From contig NZ_CBDAQN010000003.1 in NCBI RefSeq assembly GCF_965199065.1, positions 1,550,001 to 1,614,000 on the forward strand: a stretch of DNA of 64,000 bases, read 5' to 3'. Made by a program: the position numbers and the translations under genes. Source of the DNA: Acidisoma sp965199065 (GTDB taxonomy: Bacteria > Pseudomonadota > Alphaproteobacteria > Acetobacterales > Acetobacteraceae). This document shows positions 26,898 to 35,685 of this stretch, one piece after another (the first letter of the stretch is position 1; every line of letters starts with the position of its first letter). The notes under the pieces are model-generated. The model saw only the letters and a program-made list of their open reading frames with translations. It ran no database searches and was not told the origin of the DNA.

Positions 26898-26931
26898 AAG
26901 AAGGCTCCGGCTCCGGCCGGGGCCTTCTTTT
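26898..26931 (+). terminator. Rho-independent terminator, probably bidirectional
   Basis: A 13-bp stem (AAGAAGGCTCCGG / CCGGGGCCTTCTT, one G-T pair) with a six-base loop, followed by T residues on the plus strand and by A-rich sequence giving T residues on the minus strand. It separates the plus-strand small genes from the converging sulfotransferase. Confidence 0.85.
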
Positions 26932-26948
26932 GTTTCGGGTCCTTGGCT

Positions 26949-27836
26949 TCAGGGCGTCCAGCCGAAATAGGGAAACATCCAGCCCAGTTCGCGCAAGACC
27001 ACATCGTTCATCTCAGGCGTCAGGGTGGATCGCCAATCCCCCACTATTCCCTTTCTCAGGAACGCACCGTTCTGGGCAACTCCGGCCGGGCGGCCCCCTG
27101 TTGCGACCGTGAAGGATGTCCGGTCCAGGCAGGCGCGCACCGTCCCGGCGCTGTCGGAGAGGCCGAGGAAGCGGAGTAGCTCAGCCACGGCCGGCTCCGG
27201 CTCTGCCCGCAACCTTTCGTAGGTCACCATCCGATAGGAGTTTGGGTGGCGTTCGCCGAACGCCAGCATCGCACGCGCGCCTTCGGCCAAAGACGGGAGG
27301 GCGCCGCGGATGAAGGCGAGCTTCGCCGCCCGGTCATCCTCGCCGGGCGCAGGCTTCCGAAAGAAATGCCAGGCTGAGGTCAGCACGTCCCTGGGGTCAC
27401 GCGCGATGGCGATGAACCTCGCACGCGGAAACATCACCCTGAAACGCTCGAAGAAGAACACGTTCTCGGGCGTCTTTTCGCCGAACGCCCGGCAGTCTTT
27501 GTCCCCGGCCTGCTGGCTGAACGCGAGCAGCATGGCGGTTCCGGCCAGATGCTCGGTGTCCTCCGGGGTCGGTAGCGGATAGCCGCCTGTGTGCTGAAAC
27601 AAACCCTGGTTCTTCGTCTGCAGAGCCTGGCGTCGCTGAGCCAAAGCCGTCTCTAACGGCGGGTAAAGATCCTTGGCGAACAGTCCTTCGCCTTTGCAGG
27701 ACGCATTCGGGTGGCAATCGAGGATCTGTTGCAGCCAGGTGGTGCCGGATCGCGGCGCGCCGCCGATAAAAAAGAGCTGCTCGTCGCAGACCTTGCGCAA
27801 CCGTCTGTCAACCTCGTCCCAACTCGTCAATATCAA
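26949..27836 (-). CDS. Sulfotransferase family protein
   Basis: A 295-residue PAPS-dependent sulfotransferase. The 5'-phosphosulfate-binding loop FIGGAPRSGTTWLQQIL is at residues ~23-39, and the 3'-phosphate motif FIAIARDPRDVLTSAWHFF near residue 143. The C-terminal GRPAGVAQNGAFLRKGIVGDWRSTLTPEM matches the conserved RKG region that contacts PAPS. No signal peptide or membrane helix. The acceptor (glycan, lipid or small molecule) cannot be told. It stands alone, converging on the terminator before it. Confidence 0.93.
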   Translation of the reverse strand: MILTSWDEVDRRLRKVCDEQLFFIGGAPRSGTTWLQQILDCHPNASCKGEGLFAKDLYPPLETALAQRRQALQTKNQGLFQHTGGYPLPTPEDTEHLAGTAMLLAFSQQAGDKDCRAFGEKTPENVFFFERFRVMFPRARFIAIARDPRDVLTSAWHFFRKPAPGEDDRAAKLAFIRGALPSLAEGARAMLAFGERHPNSYRMVTYERLRAEPEPAVAELLRFLGLSDSAGTVRACLDRTSFTVATGGRPAGVAQNGAFLRKGIVGDWRSTLTPEMNDVVLRELGWMFPYFGWTP

Positions 27837-28090
27837 GATCCTGTATCGGCCTCGGGCGCCCAGTGTAGAGGCAGAACAGTAGCGCCCCTATCCATTTTCG
27901 CCGGACATTAACGTCGCATCCCTCAATGTGCTGATACGCCTTTCTGGCACATATTTCATGATGAAGTTGACTGTCTGGCCAAAGGTGCATTATTCCAGCA
28001 TCGGATTAGTGATTCAGGTTCGTGCCGAGCGGCTGCATCCGATAGCGCGGTTACGACGTACACACGGACATGTTGATGGCATCTCATGTA

Positions 28091-28510
28091 ATGAATATTG
28101 GCCAGGCGTCTGCGGCGTCCGGCGTTTCTGCGAAGATGATCCGCTACTACGAGAGCGTGTCACTGATACGCCCTGCCGGACGGACGGCTGCCGGCTATCG
28201 CCGCTATGACGAGTCTGACATCCGAACGCTTCGCTTTCTCAAACGCGCTCGCGGACTGGGATTTTCGGTCGAACAGATGCGGGACCTGCTGGCGCTGTGG
28301 CGAGACGAAGGGCGTTCGAAGGCCGAGGTCATGGAACTCGCGCTGTCGCACGCGGAAGCACTCGAGGCGAAGGCGCGCGAAATCAACGAAATTACAACGG
28401 CGCTAAGGGATCTCGCTCGTCGTTGCCAAATCAACGATGAACCCGGCTGCATCATCATCGACGAGCTTGCGGATATTCCACATCCGGTACTCGGGCCGCT
28501 ACAGCCCTAG
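28091..28510 (+). CDS. cueR: MerR-family Cu(I)-responsive regulator (CueR-like)
   Basis: A 139-residue MerR-type activator. It has the N-terminal helix-turn-helix MNIGQASAASGVSAKMIRYYE, a wing with RTAAGYRRYDESDIRTLRFLKRARGLGFS, a dimerisation helix, and the metal loop with Cys112 and Cys120 (C-x7-C), the same positions that bind Cu(I) in CueR. The chosen ATG gives the standard MNIGQAS start, though no clear ribosome site precedes it. No copper ATPase, oxidase or chaperone gene adjoins it, so its targets are elsewhere. Upstream 254 bases hold no gene I can support. Confidence 0.88.
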   Translation: MNIGQASAASGVSAKMIRYYESVSLIRPAGRTAAGYRRYDESDIRTLRFLKRARGLGFSVEQMRDLLALWRDEGRSKAEVMELALSHAEALEAKAREINEITTALRDLARRCQINDEPGCIIIDELADIPHPVLGPLQP

Positions 28511-28592
28511 AGCCGGCCACGAACCGGACTTCTGGCACCGGACTTGCACATCTTCGCCCGACGATCCACGCGTCTATGGGCAGGAGAGCAAG

Positions 28593-29678
28593 ATGGATAT
28601 GGGCGTTTTTATTCCCATCGGGAACAACGGGTGGCTGATCTCGGAAGCCTCGCCGCAGTACAAGCCGAGCTTTGCCCTGAATAAGACGATCGTTCAGAAA
28701 GCCGAAGATTACGGCTTCGAGTTTGCGCTCTCCATGATCAAGCTTCACGGGTTCGGCGGCAAGACCGAATTCTGGGACTACAATCTGGAGTCGTTCACCC
28801 TCATGGCCGGGCTGGCGGCGGTGACGGAGCGTATTCGCCTCTACGCCTCCACCGCCGTCCTTACCCTGCCGCCGGCGCTCGTCGCCCGCATGGCCACGAC
28901 GATAGAGTCGATCGCGCCCGGACGGTTCGGGGTGAACATCGTATCCGGTTGGCAGAAGGCCGAATACGAGCAGATGGGCTTGTGGCCCGGCGACGAATAC
29001 TTCGCAAAGCGCTATGAATACTCGAGCGAGTACATAAAGATCATGAAGGAGCTGTGGGCGACCGGCTCATCGAGCCACAAGGGCGAGTTCTTCCGCATGG
29101 AGGACTGCCAAATGAAGCCGACGCCCTCCTCCGACATCAAGATCGTCGCCGCGGGGCAGAGCGGGCGCGGCATGGAATTCGCCGCCGAATATGCCGACTT
29201 CAGCTTCGTCATGGGCGCCGGGGTCAACACGCCGAAGGCCTGCGCCGGCACGTCGCGGAAGCTGATGGAGGCTGCCGCAAAGACCGGGCGCGATGTCGGC
29301 GCCTACATCCTGTTCATGGTCATCGCCGACGAGACGGACGCGGGCGCGATGGCGAAGTGGCAGAGCTACCGCGCGGGCGCCGATATGGGGGCGCTGTCCT
29401 GGATGGCCGACCAGGGCGGCCAGGACAAGACCGCCGACGCGCACGGCACCGCCAGCTACATCAACCTGCCGGAGGGCGCGGTCAACTTCAACATGGGCAC
29501 CATCGTCGGCTCCTACGCCTCGGTCGCGGCGATGCTGGATGAGGCGGCGACCGTCCCGGGCATGAAGGGGATCATGCTGGTGTTCGACGACTTCATCGCC
29601 GGCATCGACGCCTTCGGCCAGCGCATCCAGCCGCTCATGGCGTCCCGCGCGGACATCGCCGGGCGGCTCGCGGCGTGA
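28593..29678 (+). CDS. rutA: Pyrimidine monooxygenase RutA (LLM-class flavin-dependent)
   Basis: A 361-residue FMN-dependent monooxygenase of the luciferase-like family that opens the uracil/thymine ring between N3 and C4 to give ureidoacrylate. The match to RutA is extensive: GVFIPIGNNGWLIS, FGGKTEFWDYNLESFTLMAGL, GRFGVNIVSGWQKAEYEQMG, YILFMVIADETDAGAMAKW and NMGTIVGSYASVAAMLDE. Its length equals RutA. AGGAGAG lies before the ATG. The stop overlaps the next gene's GTG. A flavin reductase (RutF) is required and not seen in this window. Confidence 0.94.
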   Translation: MDMGVFIPIGNNGWLISEASPQYKPSFALNKTIVQKAEDYGFEFALSMIKLHGFGGKTEFWDYNLESFTLMAGLAAVTERIRLYASTAVLTLPPALVARMATTIESIAPGRFGVNIVSGWQKAEYEQMGLWPGDEYFAKRYEYSSEYIKIMKELWATGSSSHKGEFFRMEDCQMKPTPSSDIKIVAAGQSGRGMEFAAEYADFSFVMGAGVNTPKACAGTSRKLMEAAAKTGRDVGAYILFMVIADETDAGAMAKWQSYRAGADMGALSWMADQGGQDKTADAHGTASYINLPEGAVNFNMGTIVGSYASVAAMLDEAATVPGMKGIMLVFDDFIAGIDAFGQRIQPLMASRADIAGRLAA

Positions 29679-31255
29679 GCGCCGTGGTCTCGCCAGAGGT
29701 TCTGCGCACGACGATCCTGGCGGGCACGGTGGCGGCGCCCTCGGCCAGCGACCTGCCCCCGGCGGCGTTCGGCACGCCGGAACCCGGCTGGGCGGAACGT
29801 GATCTTCGCGCCGTCGCACCGACCGCCAGCACCGCACCGGCCTCGCCTGCCGCCGCTGCTGCTGCTGATGCTCCGCTTCACCATCTGGGCGTCGGCGATC
29901 TGCTCGCGGCCTATGCGGCCGGCCGGACCGATCCCGTGGCCGTTCTCGCCGCACTCCGGTCGCGGATGGCAACGCACCCGACGGGACGCGACGCCGTGCT
30001 CGCCCAGATCGCGGAGGCAGAGGCAATGGCGGCCAACAGCGCCGCACGGATCCGGACGGGCCAAGCGCGGCCGCTGGAGGGCGTGCCCTTCGGCGTGAAG
30101 GACATCATCGACGCCGCTGGTCAGCCCGTCACCTGCGGGTCTTTCCAGACCGGCGACCGCGTGGCGGCCACGGACGCCACCATCGTCGCCCGTTTGCGGG
30201 AGGCGGGCGCGATCCCGGTGGCGATGCTGGCAACGACGGAGTTCGCCTGCGGCTCGGCGCATAACCCCCGCTACGGCGCGGTTCGCAACCCCTGGGACCG
30301 GACGCGCTGGACGGGCGGTTCCTCCACCGGCTCGGGCGCGACGCTCGCTGCCCGGATGCTGCCGCTGGCGCTCGGCTCCGATACCGGCGGGTCGATCCGC
30401 ATTCCGGCGGCCTGGTGCGGCATCACCGGCCTCAAGCCGACGCGCGGGCTGGTGCCCCGCACAGGCGTGGCGCCGCTCTCCTGGACGCTCGACCACGTGG
30501 GGCCGATGGCGCGCTCTGCCGACGACCTCGCCTTGGTCATGCCGGTCATCGCCGGGCCGGACGGGCAGGACCCGATGGCCGCCGGCCGCTACGCGGGCGA
30601 CCGCTGGCGCACGGATCTCCGGGGGCTCCGCATCGGCGTGCCCGGCGGCTGGTTCCTGGAGCTGCAGGACGAGGCGGTGCTGGCGGCATGGCGGTCGGCG
30701 CTGGCGGTTTTTGAGGGCCTCGGGGCCGAGCTGGTTCCGGTCGACCTGGGCGACCTCGGGCCCGCGCATACCGACGGCTACTGCATCATGATGTGCGAAC
30801 TGGCGAGTTTGCAGGAGCCGGATCTCGATCGGATCGACGCATACGATCCCGGCACCCGCGCCCGCATCGAGCAAGGGCTGCGCTTCTCGGCAACGGACTA
30901 CCTGCGGGCGCTCCGCCGCCGGCCTCTGGTGATGGAGCGGGTTGCGCGCGAGATGGCCTCTGTCGATGTGCTCGTGACGCCGGGCATCGGGAGCGAGGCC
31001 GCGTCGCTCGCGGACATGACCGTCATGGTGAACGGCGCCCGGCATCCGCTCCAACTGGTATTGCCGCACAACACGATGATCTTCGACTACACCGGCTTGC
31101 CCGCCCTGATGCTGCCGGCGGGGCAAGGTGTGTCCGGTCTGCCGGTGGCCATTCAGGTTGTCGGCAAGCCGTATGACGATGCGCTCTGTCTCAGCCTTGG
31201 CAGCGCCTTCCAGCGCGCGACCGATTTCCATCTCCAGTCACCGTTGGAAGCGTAA
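29675..31255 (+). CDS. Amidase translationally coupled to rutA; candidate ureidoacrylate amidohydrolase replacement
   Basis: A 526-residue AS-family amidase. The triad is Lys142 (GVPFGVKDIID), cis-Ser216 (WTGGSSTGSG) and Ser240 (SDTGGSIRIPAA). Residues 1-68 form an unusual Ala/Pro-rich extension (ending in an alanine run) before the amidase fold. The gene starts at GTG overlapping the rutA stop. In the known Rut pathway this position is held by rutB, an isochorismatase-fold ureidoacrylate amidohydrolase; here an unrelated amidase family takes its place. That it does the RutB step is inferred. Confidence 0.87.
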   Translation: MSAVVSPEVLRTTILAGTVAAPSASDLPPAAFGTPEPGWAERDLRAVAPTASTAPASPAAAAAADAPLHHLGVGDLLAAYAAGRTDPVAVLAALRSRMATHPTGRDAVLAQIAEAEAMAANSAARIRTGQARPLEGVPFGVKDIIDAAGQPVTCGSFQTGDRVAATDATIVARLREAGAIPVAMLATTEFACGSAHNPRYGAVRNPWDRTRWTGGSSTGSGATLAARMLPLALGSDTGGSIRIPAAWCGITGLKPTRGLVPRTGVAPLSWTLDHVGPMARSADDLALVMPVIAGPDGQDPMAAGRYAGDRWRTDLRGLRIGVPGGWFLELQDEAVLAAWRSALAVFEGLGAELVPVDLGDLGPAHTDGYCIMMCELASLQEPDLDRIDAYDPGTRARIEQGLRFSATDYLRALRRRPLVMERVAREMASVDVLVTPGIGSEAASLADMTVMVNGARHPLQLVLPHNTMIFDYTGLPALMLPAGQGVSGLPVAIQVVGKPYDDALCLSLGSAFQRATDFHLQSPLEA

Positions 31256-31272
31256 CTAACGATGAAAGTTTT

Positions 31273-31299
31273 CCGGTTCTTTTCTCAGAAAAGAACCGG
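31273..31299 (+). terminator. Inverted repeat after the rutA-amidase operon
   Basis: CCGGTTCTTTTCT and AGAAAAGAACCGG are perfectly complementary over 13 bases around one base, giving a stem of about 12 bp with a tight loop, 17 bases after the amidase stop. The loop-proximal T and A runs resemble a bidirectional terminator, though no T-run follows the stem. Confidence 0.55.
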
Positions 31300-31379
31300 A
31301 TTGGCTGCCGTTGTTAAGCCACAACATGGGACCACCTTGCGGATTGCAACAGCGACTAATCCGGACGGAAGGACTGTCT

Positions 31380-32921
31380 TTGCAGCGACGCGATTTCATT
31401 CACGGCGGCATCGGCTTCTCTGCCCTGGCTGCATTCTCCACCTCCGGCCTCTCTCCTGCTCGCGCCGCGACCGCGTCACCCGTGGGCCCGGCGCCGGGAC
31501 CGTTCGACCAGTCGACGGTGCGGCGCCTCGCGCAGCAGATGGCGGTGCAGCCATATCGCGGACCTGACACCCGCCTCCCCGGCCCGCTCGCACATCTCAC
31601 CTATGACGACTACCGGGGCATCGTCTATCGGCCCGAACAGGCGCTGTGGCACAACCAGAAGCTTCGGTTCCAGGTGCAGTTCTTCCCGCGCGGTTTCCTG
31701 TATGAGGCGCGGGTGGACATGTTCGAGGTCGCCGACGGTCAGGCGACTGCCGTGCCCTACAGCTCCGACCTGTTCGACTTCGCCGATCCCAAGCTGAAGG
31801 TGCCGGGCGACATCGGTTTCTCGGGCCTGCGCATCCTCAACCCTCTCAACAACCCGGATGTATTCGAGGAATTCTGCGTCTTCCTCGGCGCCAGCTACTT
31901 CCGCGCGGTGGCGAAGGGCCAGATCTACGGCCTCTCCGCGCGCGGCCTCGCGATCGGGACAGGCAACCCGAAGGGTGAGGAGTTCGCCCGCTTCAGCGCC
32001 TTCTGGCTGGAGCGGCCACTGCCCGGGCAGACCTCGATCGTTCTGCATGCGTTGCTCGACAGCCAGAGCGTGACGGGCGCCTTCACCTTCACCATCACGC
32101 CCGGTTCGGAGACGCTTTTCGACGTGGAAAGCGCGCTCTATCCGCGCGTCGACATCACCGAGCCCGGCCTCGGGACGCTGACCGGCATGTTTTATTTCGA
32201 TGCCAACAACCGCAACAAGGTGAATGACTGGCGACCCGCGGCCCATGACTCCGAGGGTCTTTCGATATGGTCGGGTGGCGGCGCCCAGATCTGGCGGCCG
32301 CTCAACGACCCCGTCACGCTGCAATTCAGCGCTTTCGGCGACACCAATCCGCACGGTTTCGGGCTCATGCAGCGCAAGCGCAGCTTCTCCGACTATCAGG
32401 ACATCGCGCTGCAATACGAGAAGCGCCCAAGCCTCTGGATCGAGCCGATCGGCGACTGGGGGCAGGGTGCTGTCGACCTTGTCGAGATCCCTTCGCCCAA
32501 CGAGGTCAACGACAACATCGTTGCCTTCTGGCGCCCGAAGGACAAGCTCGCGGCGAAGGGCGAATACACTTTCACCTACCGCATGCATTGGGGCTGGGAC
32601 TGCCCGTGGCCGACGAAGCTCGGCCGCGTCGTCGACACACGGATCGGCAACTCGGACGATCACCCCGGGCTGGAGTTCGCGCTCGATTTCGTCGGTGACG
32701 ATCTGAAGGCGCTACCCGCCGATGCGTCGCTGCATGCCCAACTCGGCGCCAACACGGGCAAGATCACCGGCGTGGTGGTGGAGCCCAACCCGGCCCTCGG
32801 CGGCTGGCGCGTCTTGTTCACGCTGACGCCGGGCAGCGCGCCGCTCGTCGAACTCAACGGCGTGCTCATGAACGGCCAGACGCCGGTTTCGGAAACCTGG
32901 CTCTATCGATGGACACCGTGA
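31380..32921 (+). CDS. opgG: Glucan biosynthesis protein G (periplasmic), MdoG/OpgG family
   Basis: A 513-residue periplasmic protein needed for osmoregulated periplasmic glucan branching or release. The start is inferred as TTG: GGAAGGA sits six bases upstream, and the resulting N-terminus (MQRRDFIHGGIGFSALAAF) is a twin-arginine signal. OpgG/OpgD motifs include LTYDDYRGIVYRPEQALWHNQ, FGASYFRA-type FLGASYFRAVAKGQIYGLSARGLAI and LIERPL-like FWLERPLPGQ, then RMHWGW near the C-terminus. It overlaps opgH by 13 bases. Confidence 0.93.
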   Translation: MQRRDFIHGGIGFSALAAFSTSGLSPARAATASPVGPAPGPFDQSTVRRLAQQMAVQPYRGPDTRLPGPLAHLTYDDYRGIVYRPEQALWHNQKLRFQVQFFPRGFLYEARVDMFEVADGQATAVPYSSDLFDFADPKLKVPGDIGFSGLRILNPLNNPDVFEEFCVFLGASYFRAVAKGQIYGLSARGLAIGTGNPKGEEFARFSAFWLERPLPGQTSIVLHALLDSQSVTGAFTFTITPGSETLFDVESALYPRVDITEPGLGTLTGMFYFDANNRNKVNDWRPAAHDSEGLSIWSGGGAQIWRPLNDPVTLQFSAFGDTNPHGFGLMQRKRSFSDYQDIALQYEKRPSLWIEPIGDWGQGAVDLVEIPSPNEVNDNIVAFWRPKDKLAAKGEYTFTYRMHWGWDCPWPTKLGRVVDTRIGNSDDHPGLEFALDFVGDDLKALPADASLHAQLGANTGKITGVVVEPNPALGGWRVLFTLTPGSAPLVELNGVLMNGQTPVSETWLYRWTP

Positions 32922-35071
32922 GCGAGGCGCTGGACCTGCCGGCCGCCGCCGGCGGCTTCACGGCGCTGCCGCCGGAGGTGCCGCTGGCGATGCCGGTGCA
33001 GTCGCTCGGCGTCTCCCCGCCACATGCACGGCGCCCGGTGACCAGCCCGCGCGGCATCGCACTCCGACGGCTGTTCGTCATCGGCGGCGCGGTGGCGATG
33101 ACCGCGGCTGGCGGCTGGCAGATGTATCGCGTGCTCAACGGCAACGGGCCGAGCATCCTCGGGATCGTCGTGCTCGTGCTGTTCCTGGCCTTGTTCGCCT
33201 GGGTGGCGCTGGCCTTCATGAGTGCCGTCGGCGGGTTCATCGCGGCGATCTCCGGCGGCGGTCTGGGCCTCGGCATCACGCGGGACGGTCCGCTGCCCGA
33301 ACTCGCCAGCCGTACGGCGCTGCTGATGCCGACCTATAACGAGAGCCCCGGCCGTGTCATGGCCGCCGTTCTCGCGATTCATGAATCGTTGGCCGCGACC
33401 GGCCTCGGCGCCATGTTCGACATCTTCATCCTCAGCGACACGACCGACCCGGATGTATGGATCGCCGAGGAAGCCGCATTCCTGGCGCTGCGGGCTCGCG
33501 CCGGCGCTGGGGCGCGGCAGATCTTCTATCGCCGCCGGCCCAAGAATACCGAGCGCAAATCGGGCAATCTGGCGGAGTGGGTGCGGCGCTTCGGCGGCGC
33601 CTATCCGCAGATGCTGACACTCGACGCCGACAGCCTGATGGAGGGCGCCACCATCGTGCGGATGGCGGCGGCCATGGAGCGGCACCCTGGCGTCGGCCTG
33701 ATCCAGACGCTGCCGGTGATCGTCAACGGCACCACGCTCTTTGCCCGGATGCAGCAGTTCGCCGGGCGGGTCTACGGGCCGCTGATCGCCCAGGGGATAA
33801 CCTGGTGGCACGGCTCCGAAGGCAACTACTGGGGTCACAACGCCATCATCCGCACGCAGGCCTTCGCCGAGCAGGCCGGGCTGCCGCATCTGCCGGGCCG
33901 CAAGCCCTTCGGGGGCGCCATCCTCAGCCATGATTTCGTCGAGGCAGCCTTGATGCGCCGGGGCGGCTGGGCGATTCATATGGTGCCCGGCCTTGCCGGC
34001 AGCTTCGAGGAAAGCCCGCCGTCGCTGACCGATGTCGCGATCCGCGATCGGCGCTGGTGCCAGGGCAACCTCCAGCACATCGGCGTGTTGCCGGCGCGAG
34101 GTCTGAACTGGATCAGCCGGCTGCATCTGCTGATGGGCATCGGCAGCTACGTGACCTCGCCGCTGTGGCTGTGCTTCCTGCTGGCGGGTGTTCTCATCTC
34201 GCTCCAATCGCGCTTCGTGCTGCCGCAGTATTTCGGAACCTCCAAATCTCTGTTCCCGCGCTGGCCGCACGTCGATCCCATCCTCGCGAAGTGGGTGTTC
34301 ATCGCCACCATGGCGGTCCTGCTGGCGCCGAAGCTGCTGGCCTATATCCTGCTATTGTTCGACGGCCCGTTGCGACGCGGCTGCGGCGGCGCCGTCCGTG
34401 CGCTGCTCAGCCTGCTGCTGGAGACGCTGCTCGGCGGGCTCATTGCCCCGGTCGCGATGCTGATCCAGACCGAGGGGGTGATGCAGATCCTCGGCGGCCG
34501 GGATTCCGGCTGGAACGCTCAGCAGCGCGATGGGGCGGCGGTGCCGCTGAGGATCATCTGGCGGCAGTACTGGCGCTTCATGGTCTTCGGCGTGGTGCTT
34601 GCTCTCGCCGCCTATGCCGTCTCGCCGGCACTGTTCCTGTGGATGACGCCGGTGCTGGCGGGGCTCGTGCTCGCGGTGCCGCTCGTGATGCTGACCGGCA
34701 GCCAGGGCCTCGGCCTCGGGCTTAAGCGGCTGGGGCTCCTCAGCATCACCGAGGAGCGTGCGGCCTCGGGTGTCATGGTTCGCGCTGCCGCGTGGCACGC
34801 GGGCTTCGCGGGCGAGACCGATGGCGCTGTCGGCCGCCTGCTACATGACCCCATTCTGTTGAGCGCCCATGAGGCCATGCTGCCGCCGGCTCGCAGGCCC
34901 GGGCGCGACCCGATCGACGTGCCGTTGCTGGTCGGCCTCACCAAGCTCGCCGAGGCCGAGACGCTGCAAGGTGCCCTCTCCGCGCTCACGAAGCCTGAAA
35001 CTGCGGCGGTGCTGGGCTCAGCCGAGGGGTTGTCGCGTCTGCGTGCCCTTCATGCGGGAATTTCGCCGTAG
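32909..35071 (+). CDS. opgH: Glucans biosynthesis glucosyltransferase H
   Basis: A 720-residue inner-membrane GT2 glucosyltransferase that polymerises UDP-glucose into the periplasmic glucan backbone. The catalytic D,D,D,QxxRW-like set is visible: LMPTYNESPGRV, LTLDADSLMEG (~236), LSHDFVEAALMRRGGW (~345) and DRRWCQGNLQH (~377). Transmembrane helices lie at ~50-110 and in several segments after residue 400. It starts inside the end of opgG, so the pair is translationally coupled. Confidence 0.94.
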   Translation: MDTVSEALDLPAAAGGFTALPPEVPLAMPVQSLGVSPPHARRPVTSPRGIALRRLFVIGGAVAMTAAGGWQMYRVLNGNGPSILGIVVLVLFLALFAWVALAFMSAVGGFIAAISGGGLGLGITRDGPLPELASRTALLMPTYNESPGRVMAAVLAIHESLAATGLGAMFDIFILSDTTDPDVWIAEEAAFLALRARAGAGARQIFYRRRPKNTERKSGNLAEWVRRFGGAYPQMLTLDADSLMEGATIVRMAAAMERHPGVGLIQTLPVIVNGTTLFARMQQFAGRVYGPLIAQGITWWHGSEGNYWGHNAIIRTQAFAEQAGLPHLPGRKPFGGAILSHDFVEAALMRRGGWAIHMVPGLAGSFEESPPSLTDVAIRDRRWCQGNLQHIGVLPARGLNWISRLHLLMGIGSYVTSPLWLCFLLAGVLISLQSRFVLPQYFGTSKSLFPRWPHVDPILAKWVFIATMAVLLAPKLLAYILLLFDGPLRRGCGGAVRALLSLLLETLLGGLIAPVAMLIQTEGVMQILGGRDSGWNAQQRDGAAVPLRIIWRQYWRFMVFGVVLALAAYAVSPALFLWMTPVLAGLVLAVPLVMLTGSQGLGLGLKRLGLLSITEERAASGVMVRAAAWHAGFAGETDGAVGRLLHDPILLSAHEAMLPPARRPGRDPIDVPLLVGLTKLAEAETLQGALSALTKPETAAVLGSAEGLSRLRALHAGISP

Positions 35072-35100
35072 CCCTCGCTTAACCGGCGCCGGCACCCGAC

Positions 35101-35685
35101 ATGGCGGGCAGAGACACTTCCCGGGATCGAACCATGCCGACGACGCCGACCGTGCCGCCACCCTCGGCCGACAGCCTGCACAGTGCCCTCAAGCGGAACA
35201 TCGAGCAACTTGCCGAGCGCCGGAAACGCGACTTGGCGGCGTCATCCCTCCAGGAGCGGGTGGCCGACAGGATCACTGGCTTCACCGGCAGCATGCTGTT
35301 CGTCTGCCTGCATCTGGTCATCTACACGCTCTGGATCGTCATCAACTTGGGCTGGGTCCCTGGCGTCCGGCGCTTCGACCCGTCCTTCGTGATCCTGGCC
35401 ATGGAGGCTTCGGTCGAAGCCATCTTCCTCTCGACCTTCGTCCTCATCAGCCAGAACCGCATGGCGGCGACGGCCGACAAGCGCGCCGATCTCGACCTCC
35501 ACATCAATCTCCTGGCCGAGCACGAGTTGACCAAGCTCACCGAGATGGTGGCCGCGATCTCGGAGAAGCTCGGGGTGCATGCCGTGCCGGGGCGCGAGAT
35601 CGACGAGATCAGCCGGGATGTGGCCCCGGAGGCCGTGCTGGACGCCATCGAAGCATCCAACGAGGATCAGGATCTTCGCCGGTAG
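35101..35685 (+). CDS. DUF1003 family membrane protein
   Basis: A 194-residue inner-membrane protein with the DUF1003 pattern: a ERVADRITGFTGSMLFVCLHLVIYTLWIVIN first helix, a second helix FVILAMEASVEAIFLSTFVLISQNRM, and the following ADKRADLDLHINLLAEHELTKL coiled stretch. Function is unknown in the family. An ATG 33 bases downstream (MPTTPTV) is an alternative start; neither has a strong ribosome site. Its last 19 bases overlap the 3' end of the opposite-strand glycosyltransferase. Confidence 0.85.
   Translation: MAGRDTSRDRTMPTTPTVPPPSADSLHSALKRNIEQLAERRKRDLAASSLQERVADRITGFTGSMLFVCLHLVIYTLWIVINLGWVPGVRRFDPSFVILAMEASVEAIFLSTFVLISQNRMAATADKRADLDLHINLLAEHELTKLTEMVAAISEKLGVHAVPGREIDEISRDVAPEAVLDAIEASNEDQDLRR

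Noticed and set aside
27837..28090. Promoter-like TTGACT with a downstream AT-rich box before the CueR-like gene
   Set aside because: The -10 match is poor at acceptable spacing, and no MerR-type dyad is evident, so I do not annotate it.
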